Assembly (NCBI GenBank): GCA_007258455.2
Contig: VDFB02270651.1
Coordinates: 494,272,320-494,336,319, forward strand
Length of the DNA stretch: 64,000 nucleotides
Source of the DNA: Sequoia sempervirens
Taxonomy: Eukaryota; Streptophyta; Pinopsida; Cupressales; Cupressaceae
Reading direction: 5' to 3'
The notes under the pieces were generated by a model. That model was not told the DNA's origin. It did not search any database and worked only from the letters and a program-made list of their open reading frames with translations. Both the position numbers and the translations under genes were made by a program. This document shows positions 22,250-34,299 of this stretch, piece by piece. Each line of letters opens with the position of its first letter. The stretch's first letter is position 1.

Positions 22250-23111
22250 GGTGAGTGATGTCAAAGTAGAAGATAGGCTTGATGGAGCTCCAAACTTCAA
22301 CTCTTGGAAACCTAGGGTACTCATTGCATTATAGGAGAATGGTCTTCTTGATTTCATGAAAAGTGATATGCCTGAGCCTCCCGATGATACTGAGAAAATC
22401 TAGTGGAAGAAAAATGGCACGGAGGATAGAAAGATCATGATAGACTCTATGATGAATCACCTAGTACCAATCATCTCCAAGTTGAAGACAACTAAAGAAA
22501 TGTTTGATACTCTAAAAGGATTATCTGAGATCAACAACACCAGCAGAGCCCTTGATTTGAGACATCAACTTCACCACGTAAAAATGGCTAAAGATGAATC
22601 AATCATCTCATTCTTTATGAATATTGCTGATTTGAGAGATCAGTTGAGCGCTATTAGGGATATAATTGCAGAAAAAGATCTTGCTATGCTGGCACTAAAT
22701 AGTCTAACTCAATCTTGGGAACCCTTTATTCAGAGCATCAGTGGGAGGTCCAAGTTGCCCAAGTTTGATCGTCTTTGAGCTGATTGTATTGAAGAAGAGT
22801 TCAGGTTGGCAGCAAGAGGAATTGGATGAAACTATCATGATGTAGAAAATCAAGTTCTTGCTACACATACTTCTAGAGAAAGAGGCAATGGAAGAAAGAG
22901 GAATAGAGATAGAGAATCAAATTCTACCCCAGAACCGAAGAAGAAGAAGGATCTCTCCCACATTCAATGTTTTAGGTGTGACAAGTGTGGTTACTTTGAT
23001 CGAGATTGTAAATTAAGGTCTACACAACATGTTTCTTCTGTAGAAATTGACATAGGGACAACTCAGAAGGAGCCAAGCTCTAAAGTCAATTTAGAAGGTT
23101 TCTTATTCTAA
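22250..23111 (+). pseudogene. copia-type gag with zinc knuckle, four premature stops
   Basis: Starts ATGGTGAGTGATGTC at 22250 with DRLDGAPNFNSWKPRVLIAL, typical of the UBN2/copia gag N-terminus. It includes LKTTKEMFDTLKGL, LRHQLHHVKMAKDESI and LALNSLTQSWEPFIQSISG. Stops interrupt it after LIAL, after EKI, after FDRL and after RGIG. Near 22970 there is a knuckle CFRCDKCGYFDRDC in which the histidine of the CCHC motif is tyrosine. Gag packages element RNA; this copy cannot make an intact protein. The basic segment before the knuckle is typical of nucleocapsid. Confidence 0.88.
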
Positions 23112-23254
23112 AGTCGATCAAGACAAGGAATTAACATATAGAGGGAGTCTAACAAACCAACAGAGGCAACCTTGGATGAGGATTTCAAGAGGTTGATGTC
23201 GTACTTGGAGCTTCAGAGGGATTCACATCATCATGAAGACTTGTTGTAGTGTAT

Positions 23255-23625
23255 CTTTCTCTGAGATGGAGAACTATGAGGTGAAAGCCCTTGGGTATAT
23301 TTCTCTGAGACGGAGAAATATGAGGTGAAAGCCCTTGTAGTGTATATTTCTCTGAGACAGAGAAATAGGAGGTGTGAGCCCTTGTTCATCTCTGAGACTG
23401 AGATGAGACGTCATGTTGAGAGACTCGATGACAACATCATGTTGAGAGACTTCATGATGGGCACTTGTGCACATGTTTCTTTCCACACATGGGAGTAGCC
23501 ATGGTGGACATCATGTTGAGTGACTCCATGATGATATCACATTAAGAGACTCCATGATGAAATATTTTCCACAAATGGGTGTAGCCATTGTGGGTGTCAT
23601 GTTGAGAGACTCCATGACATGGATG
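23255..23625 (+). repeat. Two short tandem-repeat families in the element 3-prime region
   Basis: About 23255-23390 holds three copies of a roughly 52-base unit with TTTCTCTGAGACGGAGAAAT. About 23405-23625 holds at least five copies of CATGTTGAGAGACTCCATGA spaced irregularly. They lie where pol would be in a full element. Confidence 0.8.
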
Positions 23626-23657
23626 TATGGAAAGATACCTCCCTAGCTAAGAGAGAG

Positions 23658-24170
23658 TGTTGATGTTATAGCAGTGGGGGATATCTTTCTCTCAAGATTT
23701 AAATAATAAATAATTAATAAGGCAAGTCGACCTTAATTATAAATTAAATTTTATATTTTTATTCCTTAAAAGAAGTTGACCTATATGAAGAGACTCCTTG
23801 GTTTTTATATATACAAGGCGAAGTTGATTCATCAAATCATCAATTCATTCTACATTTAGTTTGCACTCTCAAGGAGAAGTTTGCACCCTAGTAGCGGATC
23901 ATAATTTTTGTAGCAGCAGTTTGACTTCAAGGAGATTAATATTCAATTGTATCAAGGAGAGATTCTCATCATTTATTTTGTCAAGTTCGCCCTTGAGAAG
24001 GGTTTGATTTGTAAAGAAATTTTTTGCTCTTATTTGTCCTATATATAAGAGATATATTTTGCTGGGTTTTTCTCCCTCAAGAAGGAGGGTTTTCCTAGGG
24101 TAAACTATTGTGTTCATTTGTCTTATGTGTTGCATTATTTATTGCTTACATTTCTGATCTAAAACTAACA
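23658..24170 (+). repeat. 3-prime LTR of the gag-only copia element
   Basis: See the 5-prime LTR. It starts immediately after the purine tract at 23649-23657 and ends at the target duplication TAGGA. Confidence 0.9.
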
Positions 24171-24175
24171 TAGGA

Positions 24176-25104
24176 TACCTTTCTAATGGGAAACTTATAA
24201 TAGAGATTGGGCGTTGAAGCTTCCTCAAGCTCAAGCGACCCAATGTACTAAATTACAAGCTTGAGCCTCCTTAATATTTTCTATGCAAGGACTTGAGATG
24301 CATGGTAAAAATGGTGTTAAATTCAATGATCGAACCCCTATTCCCTTCAATATCAAATGCAATCAAGATTGAAGGGAGCTTGATCTAGTGTCCTCCTATG
24401 TTGATTCCTTCCAAAACCAAGTAGTAGAAATAAGGATGCTTATAATTTTTTTATCATGGGATTGTAGTGGACTTTACCTTGTTTAGGGATGAATCTCCGA
24501 ACATATGAGGGTTGGAGACATGGAGATTGTGATCAAATTTATGGTTGGTAAGGTAGTAGGAAAAATATTTTATCCTCATCTAACCTAGCTAGACCAAGAA
24601 GGGTTCAAGCTCCCCTTGCTAAATCCAAAAAACCTATTGCCTCCCCTAGTGAAACCCATACACAATAAAAATAAAAATTTGTGATATTTTCAATCCCACC
24701 TTTGGCTAAGAGAACTATAAGACAATTTCTAATCAACTCATCCATTAAACTACCATCCCCATAGGAATATTAGAATGGAGAGTAAGGGTTTTATCAACGC
24801 TCCATGTCTAAAATATCAAATGGATATGCAACCAATATGCAAAGATCATCGAGATATTTTGAGTTATGAATAGTAGAGCATACATCATTGACATAGGATT
24901 TGTGTCTCACTAAATGAGAACCAAATGTAAAGAATATGGAAATGTTTATGCCTTGAGACATGATGCAATCAAAATAATGTTCAAACAATGGATTGAGCAC
25001 AATACCCATATAAGATTTTTCCTATGTCTATAATAAAATTAATTCTATGTGGTAGCATGCCCAATGTCAGAGGTATTATGTAGTCACTTATTTCTCTTAG
25101 AGGC
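24176..25104. other. Noncoding, unrecognised
   Basis: No domain recognised. A 71-codon minus frame at 24794-25009 (MGIVLNPLFEHYFDCIMSQG at its start) may be a retroelement relic but has no diagnostic motif. Confidence 0.35.
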
Positions 25105-25108
25105 TATT

Positions 25109-26217
25109 GGGTGAAGCCACAATAGTGGTTTAAAATTGAAGTGAGGAAGGAAAACTCACAAAAAATGAATGCATGGCTAAAAACTTGATTTTAGGGGTTC
25201 GTACGAACCTATTGGTTCGACTGAACCCATTAGGGGTTTGCTAGAACCGGGGTTCGGGCGAACCCTTTTAACGCTTTCCTGCCAAAAAAGCCAACAAAAC
25301 CCCTTATAAAAGGGGGATTCGAATGAACTAGGGTTCGAATGAACTAGGGTTCGAATGAACCCTAGTTTGAGTGAACCCCTATGGGTTCGCTCGAACCCCT
25401 AGGGGTTCATTCAAACCCCCCTTATTCCTCATACCCCCCGAGACACACAAAAAACCCTGAATTTTGGCACTTTGGAGCTCGAGTTGAGGATGAAAATGGA
25501 TGAATCTTAACAAACCCAACTAGAATTAGGTAGTCCTCGAAACGAGCTATCCAATGAATATAATTTTAATATGTTTTGGTTTTATTATGTATTTGTTTTT
25601 TTAGTTTTATTAAACATAGGTTTTTCTTCAAAAATGAAGGTCTTTGTTCTGCACATGTGGAAAAATAGCAGATTATCAAAAAAAAAAATGAAAAATATAA
25701 GTGCACCATATATTGAAGTCCTTGATCCAACAAAAAAAAAAGAAAAGAATTTTGATATATACAAAAAAAATTATGCGTTATACGGTCGCGCTATGTCTGA
25801 ATTGTAATTGGTTTGACTTCGAAACTTGATTAAAGTAAAAATATTCAATAAAAACCTATCTAACCAAGTGGAAGCACTAGATATTAGAGTTACGAATCTA
25901 AATTCAAAATAATTATAATTTTATCCTTCATGGAAAAAAAGTTATGCATTGTACGGTGTGCCTCACTTTTTAAAAATGTTGTTTTTTGAAAAAAAATTGT
26001 GGGAGATGGAAAAAGAAGTGCAATCTGATTCCAAAAATTTTGAAAAAAATATTTTTAGAATCTGCAGAAAAAATGTGATGAGACTCTAGTTTGCATCATC
26101 TTCAAATTCTTCACGGTTTAGCCGCTATAGGTGCCCGAATGTGAAGATTTAGTTAAAAATAATAATTTCAGTGTTCAGTTTGGCCAAAAATTGTAAACCA
26201 CTATTGTGGGATCACCC
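25109..26217. mobile_element. TIR element (1.1 kb) with internal palindrome cluster
   Basis: The left end GGGTGAAGCCACAATAGTGG and the right end, reverse complemented, GGGTGATCCCACAATAGTGG form an inverted repeat that continues into TTTAnAATT. TATT flanks both ends (25105-25108 and 26218-26221) and is a candidate 4-bp target duplication. There is no transposase ORF, so it would be non-autonomous. The superfamily is not clear from end sequence plus duplication length. Confidence 0.65.
25196..25417. repeat. Cluster of GGTTCG-NN-CGAACC palindromes
   Basis: Within 222 bases there are perfect or near-perfect 14-bp palindromes GGTTCGTACGAACC (25196), GGTTCGACTGAACC (25214), GGTTCGGGCGAACC (25251), GGTTCGAATGAACT (25332), GGTTCGAATGAACC (25348), GGTTCGCTCGAACC (25384) and GGTTCATTCAAACC (25404), plus weaker ones near 25317 and 25363. 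The cluster lies about 90 bases inside the left terminal repeat of the TIR element, where transposase-binding subterminal repeats are found in some DNA transposons. Confidence 0.85.
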
Positions 26218-26221
26218 TATT

Positions 26222-26879
26222 AGAAATCTAGAGAATAGTACATCCTATCCCACTTTTATAGTGAGGTGTTATTTGCATCCTTGGAGTGATAGTCAAAATT
26301 TGGTTAAGTTTTATAACTTGAGTCAAGTTTCATGAGGAAAAAAATTATCATAAGGAATTCATACACGTTTCATAAAAAATACATATCTTCTTAGGAACAT
26401 AAACCTAAACTTAAATTCATACCTATTTCTATTTGAGCTTTGATTCCTAAATAATTATGCATATATTTCGAATGAGTACAATATTATAATAGTAGTAAAA
26501 TTAAAAATTGACTTTGGCAATATGGTTGATGACTTTTAAAAAAAAAAAAATGGAAAAAATTAAAATTCATTATAAATGACAATGTCTAGTTTTTTAAATT
26601 TTTTTTTTTAGTTTTGAACATATTTTTATATTTATTAATTAAACTGAAAAATAAAAATAATTGATTTTAATAATAATTTTTAATTTTAATTTTTTTTTAC
26701 ATGATGAAAAAATCATGATACAATTTTATAAGGTCACATTATATTAATCATACATGAGGGTTTTAAAAAAAATGTTTCTAGTAAAAATATTTAAATATAT
26801 ACATTTATTAAAAATTATTAGACAATATCTTAACAAAATTATTTTAAATTAGCATTAAAATCAAGTTTCCAATAAATAC
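26222..26879. other. AT-rich noncoding
   Basis: Low-complexity A/T runs; no feature seen. Confidence 0.5.
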
Positions 26880-29600
26880 TAGCAGTTTCATGTAGTAACA
26901 CACAACGATGAGTTGATAGGCAGAGGGGAGCATGAAATGGAAGCGACGTGCAAACACTGAGGATGAAACAAGATTAGAAAATCAATGTCACCATTGGGTG
27001 CAATAACTAACAAAGGCATGTGCAAAGTTCGATATATGTCATAGTAGATGCAAACAACATAGTTACATACTGATACATTGTATGTAGTGGTGGACAATGT
27101 ATCTCCCCTATGTGCAGATATGTATATTGTATGCTATAGTAGATACAAACACGATTGATACATAGTGGTGCATACTTGTTGTAAGGAACATTCCACAAAA
27201 GGGAATGCAATGAACAATATAGTATTTTGTGGACAACACCTTACAGAAGATTGAAACAATACAACACTTTGAACAACATGTTTTTTGAAAATGAAAGAAT
27301 ATAGCCTAAGGTAGAGAATGACAATCAACAATTCCTTATAGAGAGAAAGATAAACTATATAACACTAACTATTTCATTGCATTGCAGGCATACCTAGAAA
27401 ATAGAAGGCATAAATGAAAGAATATTTATTTTAGTAACAATATTCATAAAAGAGCAAGATTCACACTAACAAATGTATGGAAAAATGTAGACTATTCAAG
27501 AGCACCAAATTGAGAATGCATCAATATATTAACATAAATTGTATAACATTAAATATTTTACTGCATTGCAACCACAACCACAAAATAAAAGCCATAAATC
27601 AAACAATATCAGTTTCAACAACAAGTGAGATGGGAAACCCCACAAAAGTAAAAAATTCACAACAACAAAGCCATGTAAAAGTTGTATTGTAAGTGTTATA
27701 TGGAAAATTGATGCCACCATTGATCATAGGAATGAACATTATTTTATCTTGAAAAGGTAATACAATTATGTTAAAGCTTAGAGTGTAATTGAAATTTCAA
27801 ATAAGTGTATTTACATGAGCAATGTAGGACCTTAAGAATAAAGAGATAATTGCATCCACACAATCTTGTTGAAGTTTTACACAAAAAATTGAAACCATAT
27901 TATTTTATAATTTTATTTCTAATCATTCTCAAAGGTCATTTACAAAACATTACTTCCTCAAAATGCCCATAATGCAATTTGAAAACTGAACCTACGGTGA
28001 GGCTGACCTCATAGAAGATCTAATGGTGTGAATAGATCCACAGTAATGATGAATATAAGCTGAGAGAAAATATCATTCACTAAGATAGTACTATCATATG
28101 TGAAACAGATTTTTTTTGTTTTGAATATGGTTTGTAGAAAAATTAAAGGAAATGTGAGGTTTAGTGCCATGAATATGTGTAATTGGTAGACAATATGTAA
28201 AGTAGCGAAAATAAGGAGTTCTATAATTTATAGCAAATAGTATGCAATGTATGTCCAATAAAAGGAATTAAATAAATAAGATGTAGGCATACCTTGTGGG
28301 TGCAACAGGATGTACCATGAACACAATAAAAGAAGGCTTTCTCTCCATCCTACCATATTGGGTCTTGCAGCTGCATGGGCTATCACCAAACCCCTGAGCA
28401 ATGACATACATTTCCCACCACTATGATAAATGGTGAAACCAATGTTTCAACACTTCAAAATTTTTGTTGAATATATGTTGTTTCTGGATATTTGATTGTG
28501 TGTGAGTTTATCCATCCACAAACAAAAACATATCAAATATCCAGTAACAACAAATCTGAAGCATTATGGATTGTGGAAATATCATAGCATTAACCTAGAA
28601 ATTTTATTTAGTTGCAATCAGTCTTTTGCATTTTGATATATATATATAGTTGTATTATTTATGACAAACAATTTGACATGTAGTTGTGAAATAAGAGATG
28701 GAATAAAGGACATCTAGCCTTACCTTCTATCTAAATAGAATGTAGTGATAGTTTCTAGACCATTCCAAACATGTGATTGCAAATCTATTTAGTATTGCGG
28801 AGATGTGTATCCATAGTTGAGAATGTACATTTGAAATATAAAATGGTTTCAATGAAATATAGTTAGACACAAGGAAAATTTGAAGTTTAGTGCAGTGGAC
28901 ATGTGTCATTAGTAGACAATATATAAATGAAGAAATATAAATAGCTCTATAGTTTATAAAAAATAATACCTAATGTATCCCCAATAGAAGAGATCATATA
29001 AACAAGATGCAGGAATACCTTTTACAAAGAGAAGGAGACAATACGTGGATGATTATGCCTTCCATATAATTGTGTTATGTCACCTAGCAATTTTGTTGAG
29101 CTGAAATTAGTGCTCCATTTTTAAAAATATATACAGTTGTAGCATTTGTGACAAAGAATTTTAGATGTAGTTGCAAAAGAAGAGATGGAAAGAACGAGAT
29201 ATAGCCTTACCTTGTATACAAATGGAATATAGTTACAACTCGGACACTATGGAAAACTTGTGAGCATGAAGCTATTAAGAATTGTCAAGATTTGTAGTTA
29301 TAGCTGAAAATGTTTGCAATCTAAATTTGTTATAATCTGATACAGTTAGAAACAAATGGTTCAAAGGTGATAGATCTGGAAGCAACATTATTGGGTAAAG
29401 GAGAGGAAGGTATTGAGAGAAAAATTAAATATAGATAATATTTTGGTCAAGTGAGGAACAGGAAGGAATCAACATTTGTTGTTGGAGGCAAGGGGAAACA
29501 CAAGGCAACAATTGAATATCAACTTCTCTTAGCAATCATTGTAGAAGTAAAACCTTGGCTATGTTGCCAAAAGTGATTGCAACTACACTATGGAGCGAAC
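26880..29600. repeat. Modular repeat block left of the Helitron gene
   Basis: Contains modules that recur elsewhere. Module X (TACCATATTGGGTCnTGnAG with ACCAAACCCC) is at about 28340-28440. A TGTCATAGTAGATGCAAACAAC module is near 27035. At 27180-27330 there are inverted copies of the AGGCTATATTnTTTCATTTT module seen at 38.5-40.4 and 49.1-50.3 kb. No coding function is recognised. Confidence 0.6.
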
Positions 29601-29701
29601 AAGAAAGAAGGAAAATTAGGAATGGTGGGAATTGTAAAAGCATTGAAATGAAAAGGAAAAGGAGAAGTGGTATAGTTACCATCAAGAACAAAAACATTTC
29701 A

Positions 29702-32700
29702 TCATGATGGGAATGCAGAAAATTGTTGGAGGTGATCCTCTTCTTTGATTTGAAGTGCATTGTATTTGTTGGAATGCAGCCTAGAGTATCTGTCAAAAGA
29801 GAAAGGTGGATCTATGTGTATTATTGTTATTGATTTAACATGAGAGAGAGCTGTGAATGTTAGTCCTTTCCTTTCTTTAGTTCTAATATCTATCAAGCAG
29901 CTCTCTATTGTGTCAAGCCTTGAGATTTATGTATTGTTATCACCCAAGCCATTGTCAAGGGGAGTTGCCTTCGACTGCCTCATGTGATTGGGGGAATCGG
30001 GATGAATCTTGGATTGTCTTGATCCCATGCTAGGCCAATGTAGTTTCAAAAGTCGACAACAACATATTCAGGTAGTTGAGGTGGTTTAGCACCCCTAGCA
30101 TATACAATAGCCTTCACTAAACCCAATGATCCATTAACCAAGCCAGCTGCCACCCAAAGATTTGTTATCAACACTACTTGCTTGCCAATTGCAAGCAATA
30201 GATCTTCTTGAAGTTGTTCATCATCACCATAATCAAGTGTGTTTTGCTGAAAACTTTCAACAACACTAATTGCAATTGGAACATTTAACTACTGAAGCAT
30301 TTTCCTATTGTGCAAAGCAACCAACCTATTTGTTGGGAATAAGTGGATAGCCTCATCAAACTCTTGGTTTTGCTTAGCTAAAAGCATGGCTTTTCTTCAA
30401 TTCATAAGAATTTTCCGGTCAAACTAGGATGCCTAACAATTTCTAATATTCAAAAGGAGTGTACGAAATTGTTGTTGTGAATCGGATTGTCCATGCTGGA
30501 TAAAGACAGTGTCAAGTGTGACAACAATATTAAAAGTGTACCAAAGATCCAACACTATGGAGCGAGAACTGTAGATAGGCCTATCCAAAATAGGAGGCAT
30601 TTGTTCCAGGTCACCCACGAGTATAATAGAGACACCACCAAATGGATGCATATGTCTACCAGGGAATGCTTGCCTCAATCGACTATCTATTTTAAGCAAC
30701 AACTTGGGACCCAAGAAGCTCATTTCATCAATTAAGATGTACTTAATGTGTTTGAAGTCCTCTTGAAATATGGTCAATGGTTGTCCTTTCAATGGATTCA
30801 TATCTCTAATTGGTATCTGGAGAGCTGTATGCACTATGGAGGCACAAATATTGTAAGCAGCCACACCCGTTGGAACCAAAGCATGCAAAGGATTCATTCT
30901 CTGATTCAACGATGTATTTAGTGCTCTCTGGATCTTGTTGATAAGGAATGATTTACCTATTTTAGCAGTTCCTTGAATGATCATATGTAATGATGATGAT
31001 GAATATGGCCCAAGATGGTGTTGTTCAATGATATTCAAAGCAAGCTTTTGCCTAGGAGATAACTGATGACAATGTGCAAGTGTGACCAATGAGCAAAGAG
31101 TGTCTTCAGCTATATAAAATTTACTTATTGAAATGAATTGTTCATCAATGCTATTCAAATTCTCTAGAACATGGTGTGTGTCCCACTTGTGATGTAGATC
31201 AAAGTCTCATCTACCCAATAGTTGCAACTAGTCAAAACAAACATTGTTTGTAGTGCCAAGTCGAGAAAGCAAATCCCATTCGTATTCATTTGCATGGGGT
31301 GGACACTACGCGCTATTGGTATCACTGTCACCATCCTCTTCATTAGTAGGGGGAGCAATAACTCTATTGACATGCCAAGCGTCATAACCAACAACATAAA
31401 ATAGCCTGTAATTTTGTGTTGTGCTTTCTCTCGTGAAGCCTATGTCTTCCTTGACATTTCGGAAAGGCTTGTATAGTAGCAATTCTAACCAACAAAATGT
31501 TTCAAAGGAATCACTTTGTTCCAAGGAGGGCGGTCTTGAAAAGCAGGTAAACAATGATGATAGCAGGCTGTGGTCGGGCACACCAGGCTACACCTAAGTT
31601 GTGATTTTTGTGATATGTATATAGTTGTATAGATTGAATAAGGGATATTGTCTCCATTTTAGCTAGTCTTTGCATGTAGGAATGAATATAACCACTTGCA
31701 AGCTCATCACCACTGTCAACTATTTTCAAATGGTGAAATGTCTGCCTGCTGACGTTCAAAGACAGGAAATGTCAGCTTGAGATGACCAGGGGCAACTTTT
31801 GTAGCATATGGAATGTTTCTTGTGCACCAATGCCACGATCTGCAACCAAGTTCATCATGAATTTTTGGAAGGAAAGCAATGCTTTATCCCCAGATGAATT
31901 TGTATTTACAAGCCTCTGCAAGATATCAATATAGCTTTTATATTTTTTTTAGACTTTGATGCTTATTTGGAAATGTAGTTTAGCACAATTTTTCTAGACA
32001 AGACTAGTTGGCAATCAATGTTTACTTTCCAAATTGCAAGCATCTCAAGGTTGTGGATATTAACACACTCATCATTTATTGTTAGCTTATACGATTTTTT
32101 CAATTCACTATCAATTACCAATGTCGATGATGGTTGTGTATTCCATGGAGCTTTGTAGCGACATTGTAATTGATGGCCTTTTTTCCTAAGGAAAGTGTAT
32201 TGAGTACACTGGTTATGCCTTTGCACCATGTTCAACAACTGTTCATAATCCACCATTGGATCCATGCAAGAGATTTGCATAGTATTAAGCAAGCATGGGT
32301 CCTCCAAAGTTGAGTGGTGGACCCTTGATATTAGCTCATCTGGGGAACGAGGGTTCCATGCTGAAACATAGTGATCAAAGAAGTTTTTTTCCTGTTGAAG
32401 CTCATGTGGGTTGGACCAATCGAACATGCCCATTTTTGGGGAATTTGGGAGCCACAAGAAACTGTGGATATGTGTTGATCCACTATGTTGCCACTCATAC
32501 CTATACTATTAGTCTTTTGTGTGGAAAAGCCTTTCAAAAACCTCTTCATGGAAAATGGTGAATCGCAAGTGCATGTACAAGGTTGTTATGTGTGGGTTTT
32601 GTACAACATTGTCTATCAAGCATCTTTGGGAGTATGGCATATGCAACTGGGCATGAGGATCAATTACCCTATGCAAATCTGGCCATTTTGTGTCTGCAGA

Positions 32701-34290
32701 GCTCAAAGTGAAGAAAAGAGTCTGTGTACCAAGCTGTTGGATCATTGTCGCAAGCTCTTGATGACACTTGCCCTAATACAAGCATGTTCCTTGTAGGGAT
32801 GTACCAAAGCGAACAAGCTGGTTTGCTATCTGGGTGTTTGGTGCCTCCTGAAGTAATTGTCACAAAGCAACAACAGACTTTGGAATCCTTTCCTCCAAGT
32901 TCATTTTCATAAAAATTGAAGTCGATTGTTGGCTTCGATGTCTCATTATAAAATTATAAAGGTAATATCTAAATATGACATGCCTCCCAAATCTATTATC
33001 ACAGTATCTCATCAAGTGCAATGCATATTCATGTAAGTGAATCTGTATGGTTCTTGATTGTAGGGGCATTGTTGTGCCAATGGGGAACAAGATTGGAAAA
33101 GCCATGCTTAATAACCCTTCTATATTATATTCATTGACATGGCTAGAATTTATCTCAGGCCAAGGAAAATTATTTTGACTAATGTCTTTAATTTGTAAGG
33201 CATCTCTGATTTCTTGCAATTCTTGAGGAGGTTTGGGCATCAATGGAATAAATGATGACGAGTCCTCAAGCTCAACTTCCTCATGAACAACACTTTTTGG
33301 AGTTGCAATTAGTTCAATTGTGTTATGTGTCGGTTATTTCATTATGTGCAAAAGATTAGAGATGTCAATACTTATAGCAGGAAATAAATTTAAAGCATCA
33401 AAATCTATTGCAACATCACTATAGTATGGGTCATTCTCAATTTTGAATATTAATGCAGCCATGACATTATGTTTTTCAATAGAGCAATCATAGTTTGTCC
33501 CCTGAATGACAATTCTTCGCACAATCACCACTTCAAGATCATGTAGATGATGCGGCAACAAAGTTGCAATGGTCGTGATGTCTTGAGGGAAGCTTATAGT
33601 ATGGACACTATATTTTAATTGGCCTCCTCTAGCATGGGTTACTTGCAAAACTAGAGAAACTCTAGCTATAAGCATTTCTTTAACTTGAGTAAGCTTTGCA
33701 AGGATGGGTGGTTGTGGGCCTAGATCCACCTTGTTCATTAAAATAAATCTATGGAAACCCTTTTCAGAAGCACAACGTAAACACATGACACCTGCGTTGG
33801 ATGCTCAGACTCTCATGCCAGTGTAGCTTTCCTTACAAACACTACAAATTCTTAAATCAAGCAAAGCATCAATATGCCGACAGAAGGATTGCATTGCAGT
33901 GCAAAAAGTTTCACCAAACATGTTGCTTGAGTGGTGGGTGGCCAATGATGTGGATGGCAAGCCATGCCCAGAAAGGATTTGTGGCGGTGTACAACTAGGT
34001 ATTGTGGAGGTGGCTTCATTGTGATGGCTGTGCAGGAATTGACAAGGGATGGGGGTTGTGTGGTGCACTAGTCAGCAAGTTCTACCAGCGAGCTTGGTTG
34101 CAATTACAGTGTGCCCATTTGGACATGCGGGGCCAAGTTAAGTGGGTCTAGAGTGCCTCTTTTCTACAAGTACTTGGTTCACTGACTTGTGCAAATTTTG
34201 TCTCTATGGCATGCATAATAAAGTTGGTTTCTTTGGTGTTTTGTTGCCTTTTTACGATCCACACTTGATGCAGCATTGGAACTTGAACAA
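29702..34290 (-). pseudogene. Helitron Rep/helicase (RepHel) gene, decayed
   Basis: Minus strand, in order. A cysteine motif RICSVCKESYTG with CLRCASEKGFHRFILM, and a DUF6570-like segment (PILAKLTQVKEMLIARVSLV), at about 33830-33334. A Helitron_like_N region (EYNIEGLLSMAFPILFPIGT) at 33243-32860. A Rep nuclease with the HUH motif as HIH in GSTHIHSFLW near 32470, followed by NPHELQ and HYVSAWNPRSPDELISRVHH. The catalytic tyrosine region NYISK near 31965 has a stop where the second tyrosine (YxxxY) is expected. A Pif1-type helicase follows, with Walker A GTAKIGKS, Walker B YILIDEMS (31158-30433), then LPLTMAWVITIHKSQGLT near 29965 and FTALSHVKS near 29840. Rep nicks and joins DNA in rolling-circle transposition and the helicase unwinds it. 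There are many stops and frameshifts. Confidence 0.88.
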
Positions 34291-34299
34291 GGTTGAGGA

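Larger units (their letters stand above)
21637..24170 (+). mobile_element. Non-autonomous Ty1/copia-type element with gag only (complete, with TSD)
   Basis: Two LTRs (21637-22151 and 23658-24170, about 515 bp) begin TGTTGATGTTATAG and end AAAACTAACA. They are flanked by the 5-bp target duplication TAGGA (21632-21636 and 24171-24175). A purine tract AAGAGAGAG directly precedes the 3-prime LTR. The interior is only 1.5 kb: a gag with stops and then short tandem repeats, with no protease, integrase or RT. It must have been mobilised by another element. It resembles elements called TR-GAG. Confidence 0.9.

Noticed and set aside
25196..25417. GGTTCGAAT motifs as tRNA T-arm or box B
   Set aside because: They recur as palindromes with no tRNA cloverleaf or box A nearby.
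25196..25417. CRISPR-like array
   Set aside because: The units are short palindromes with irregular spacing and no conserved long repeat, in a eukaryotic transposon context.
25571..25807. 78-codon plus ORF in the TIR element as a transposase
   Set aside because: It is Lys/Phe-rich from AT-rich DNA with no transposase motif, and far too short.
32295..32912. Plus-strand ORFs across the Helitron Rep region
   Set aside because: They are shadows of the minus-strand Helitron reading, which carries the HUH and Helitron_like_N motifs.
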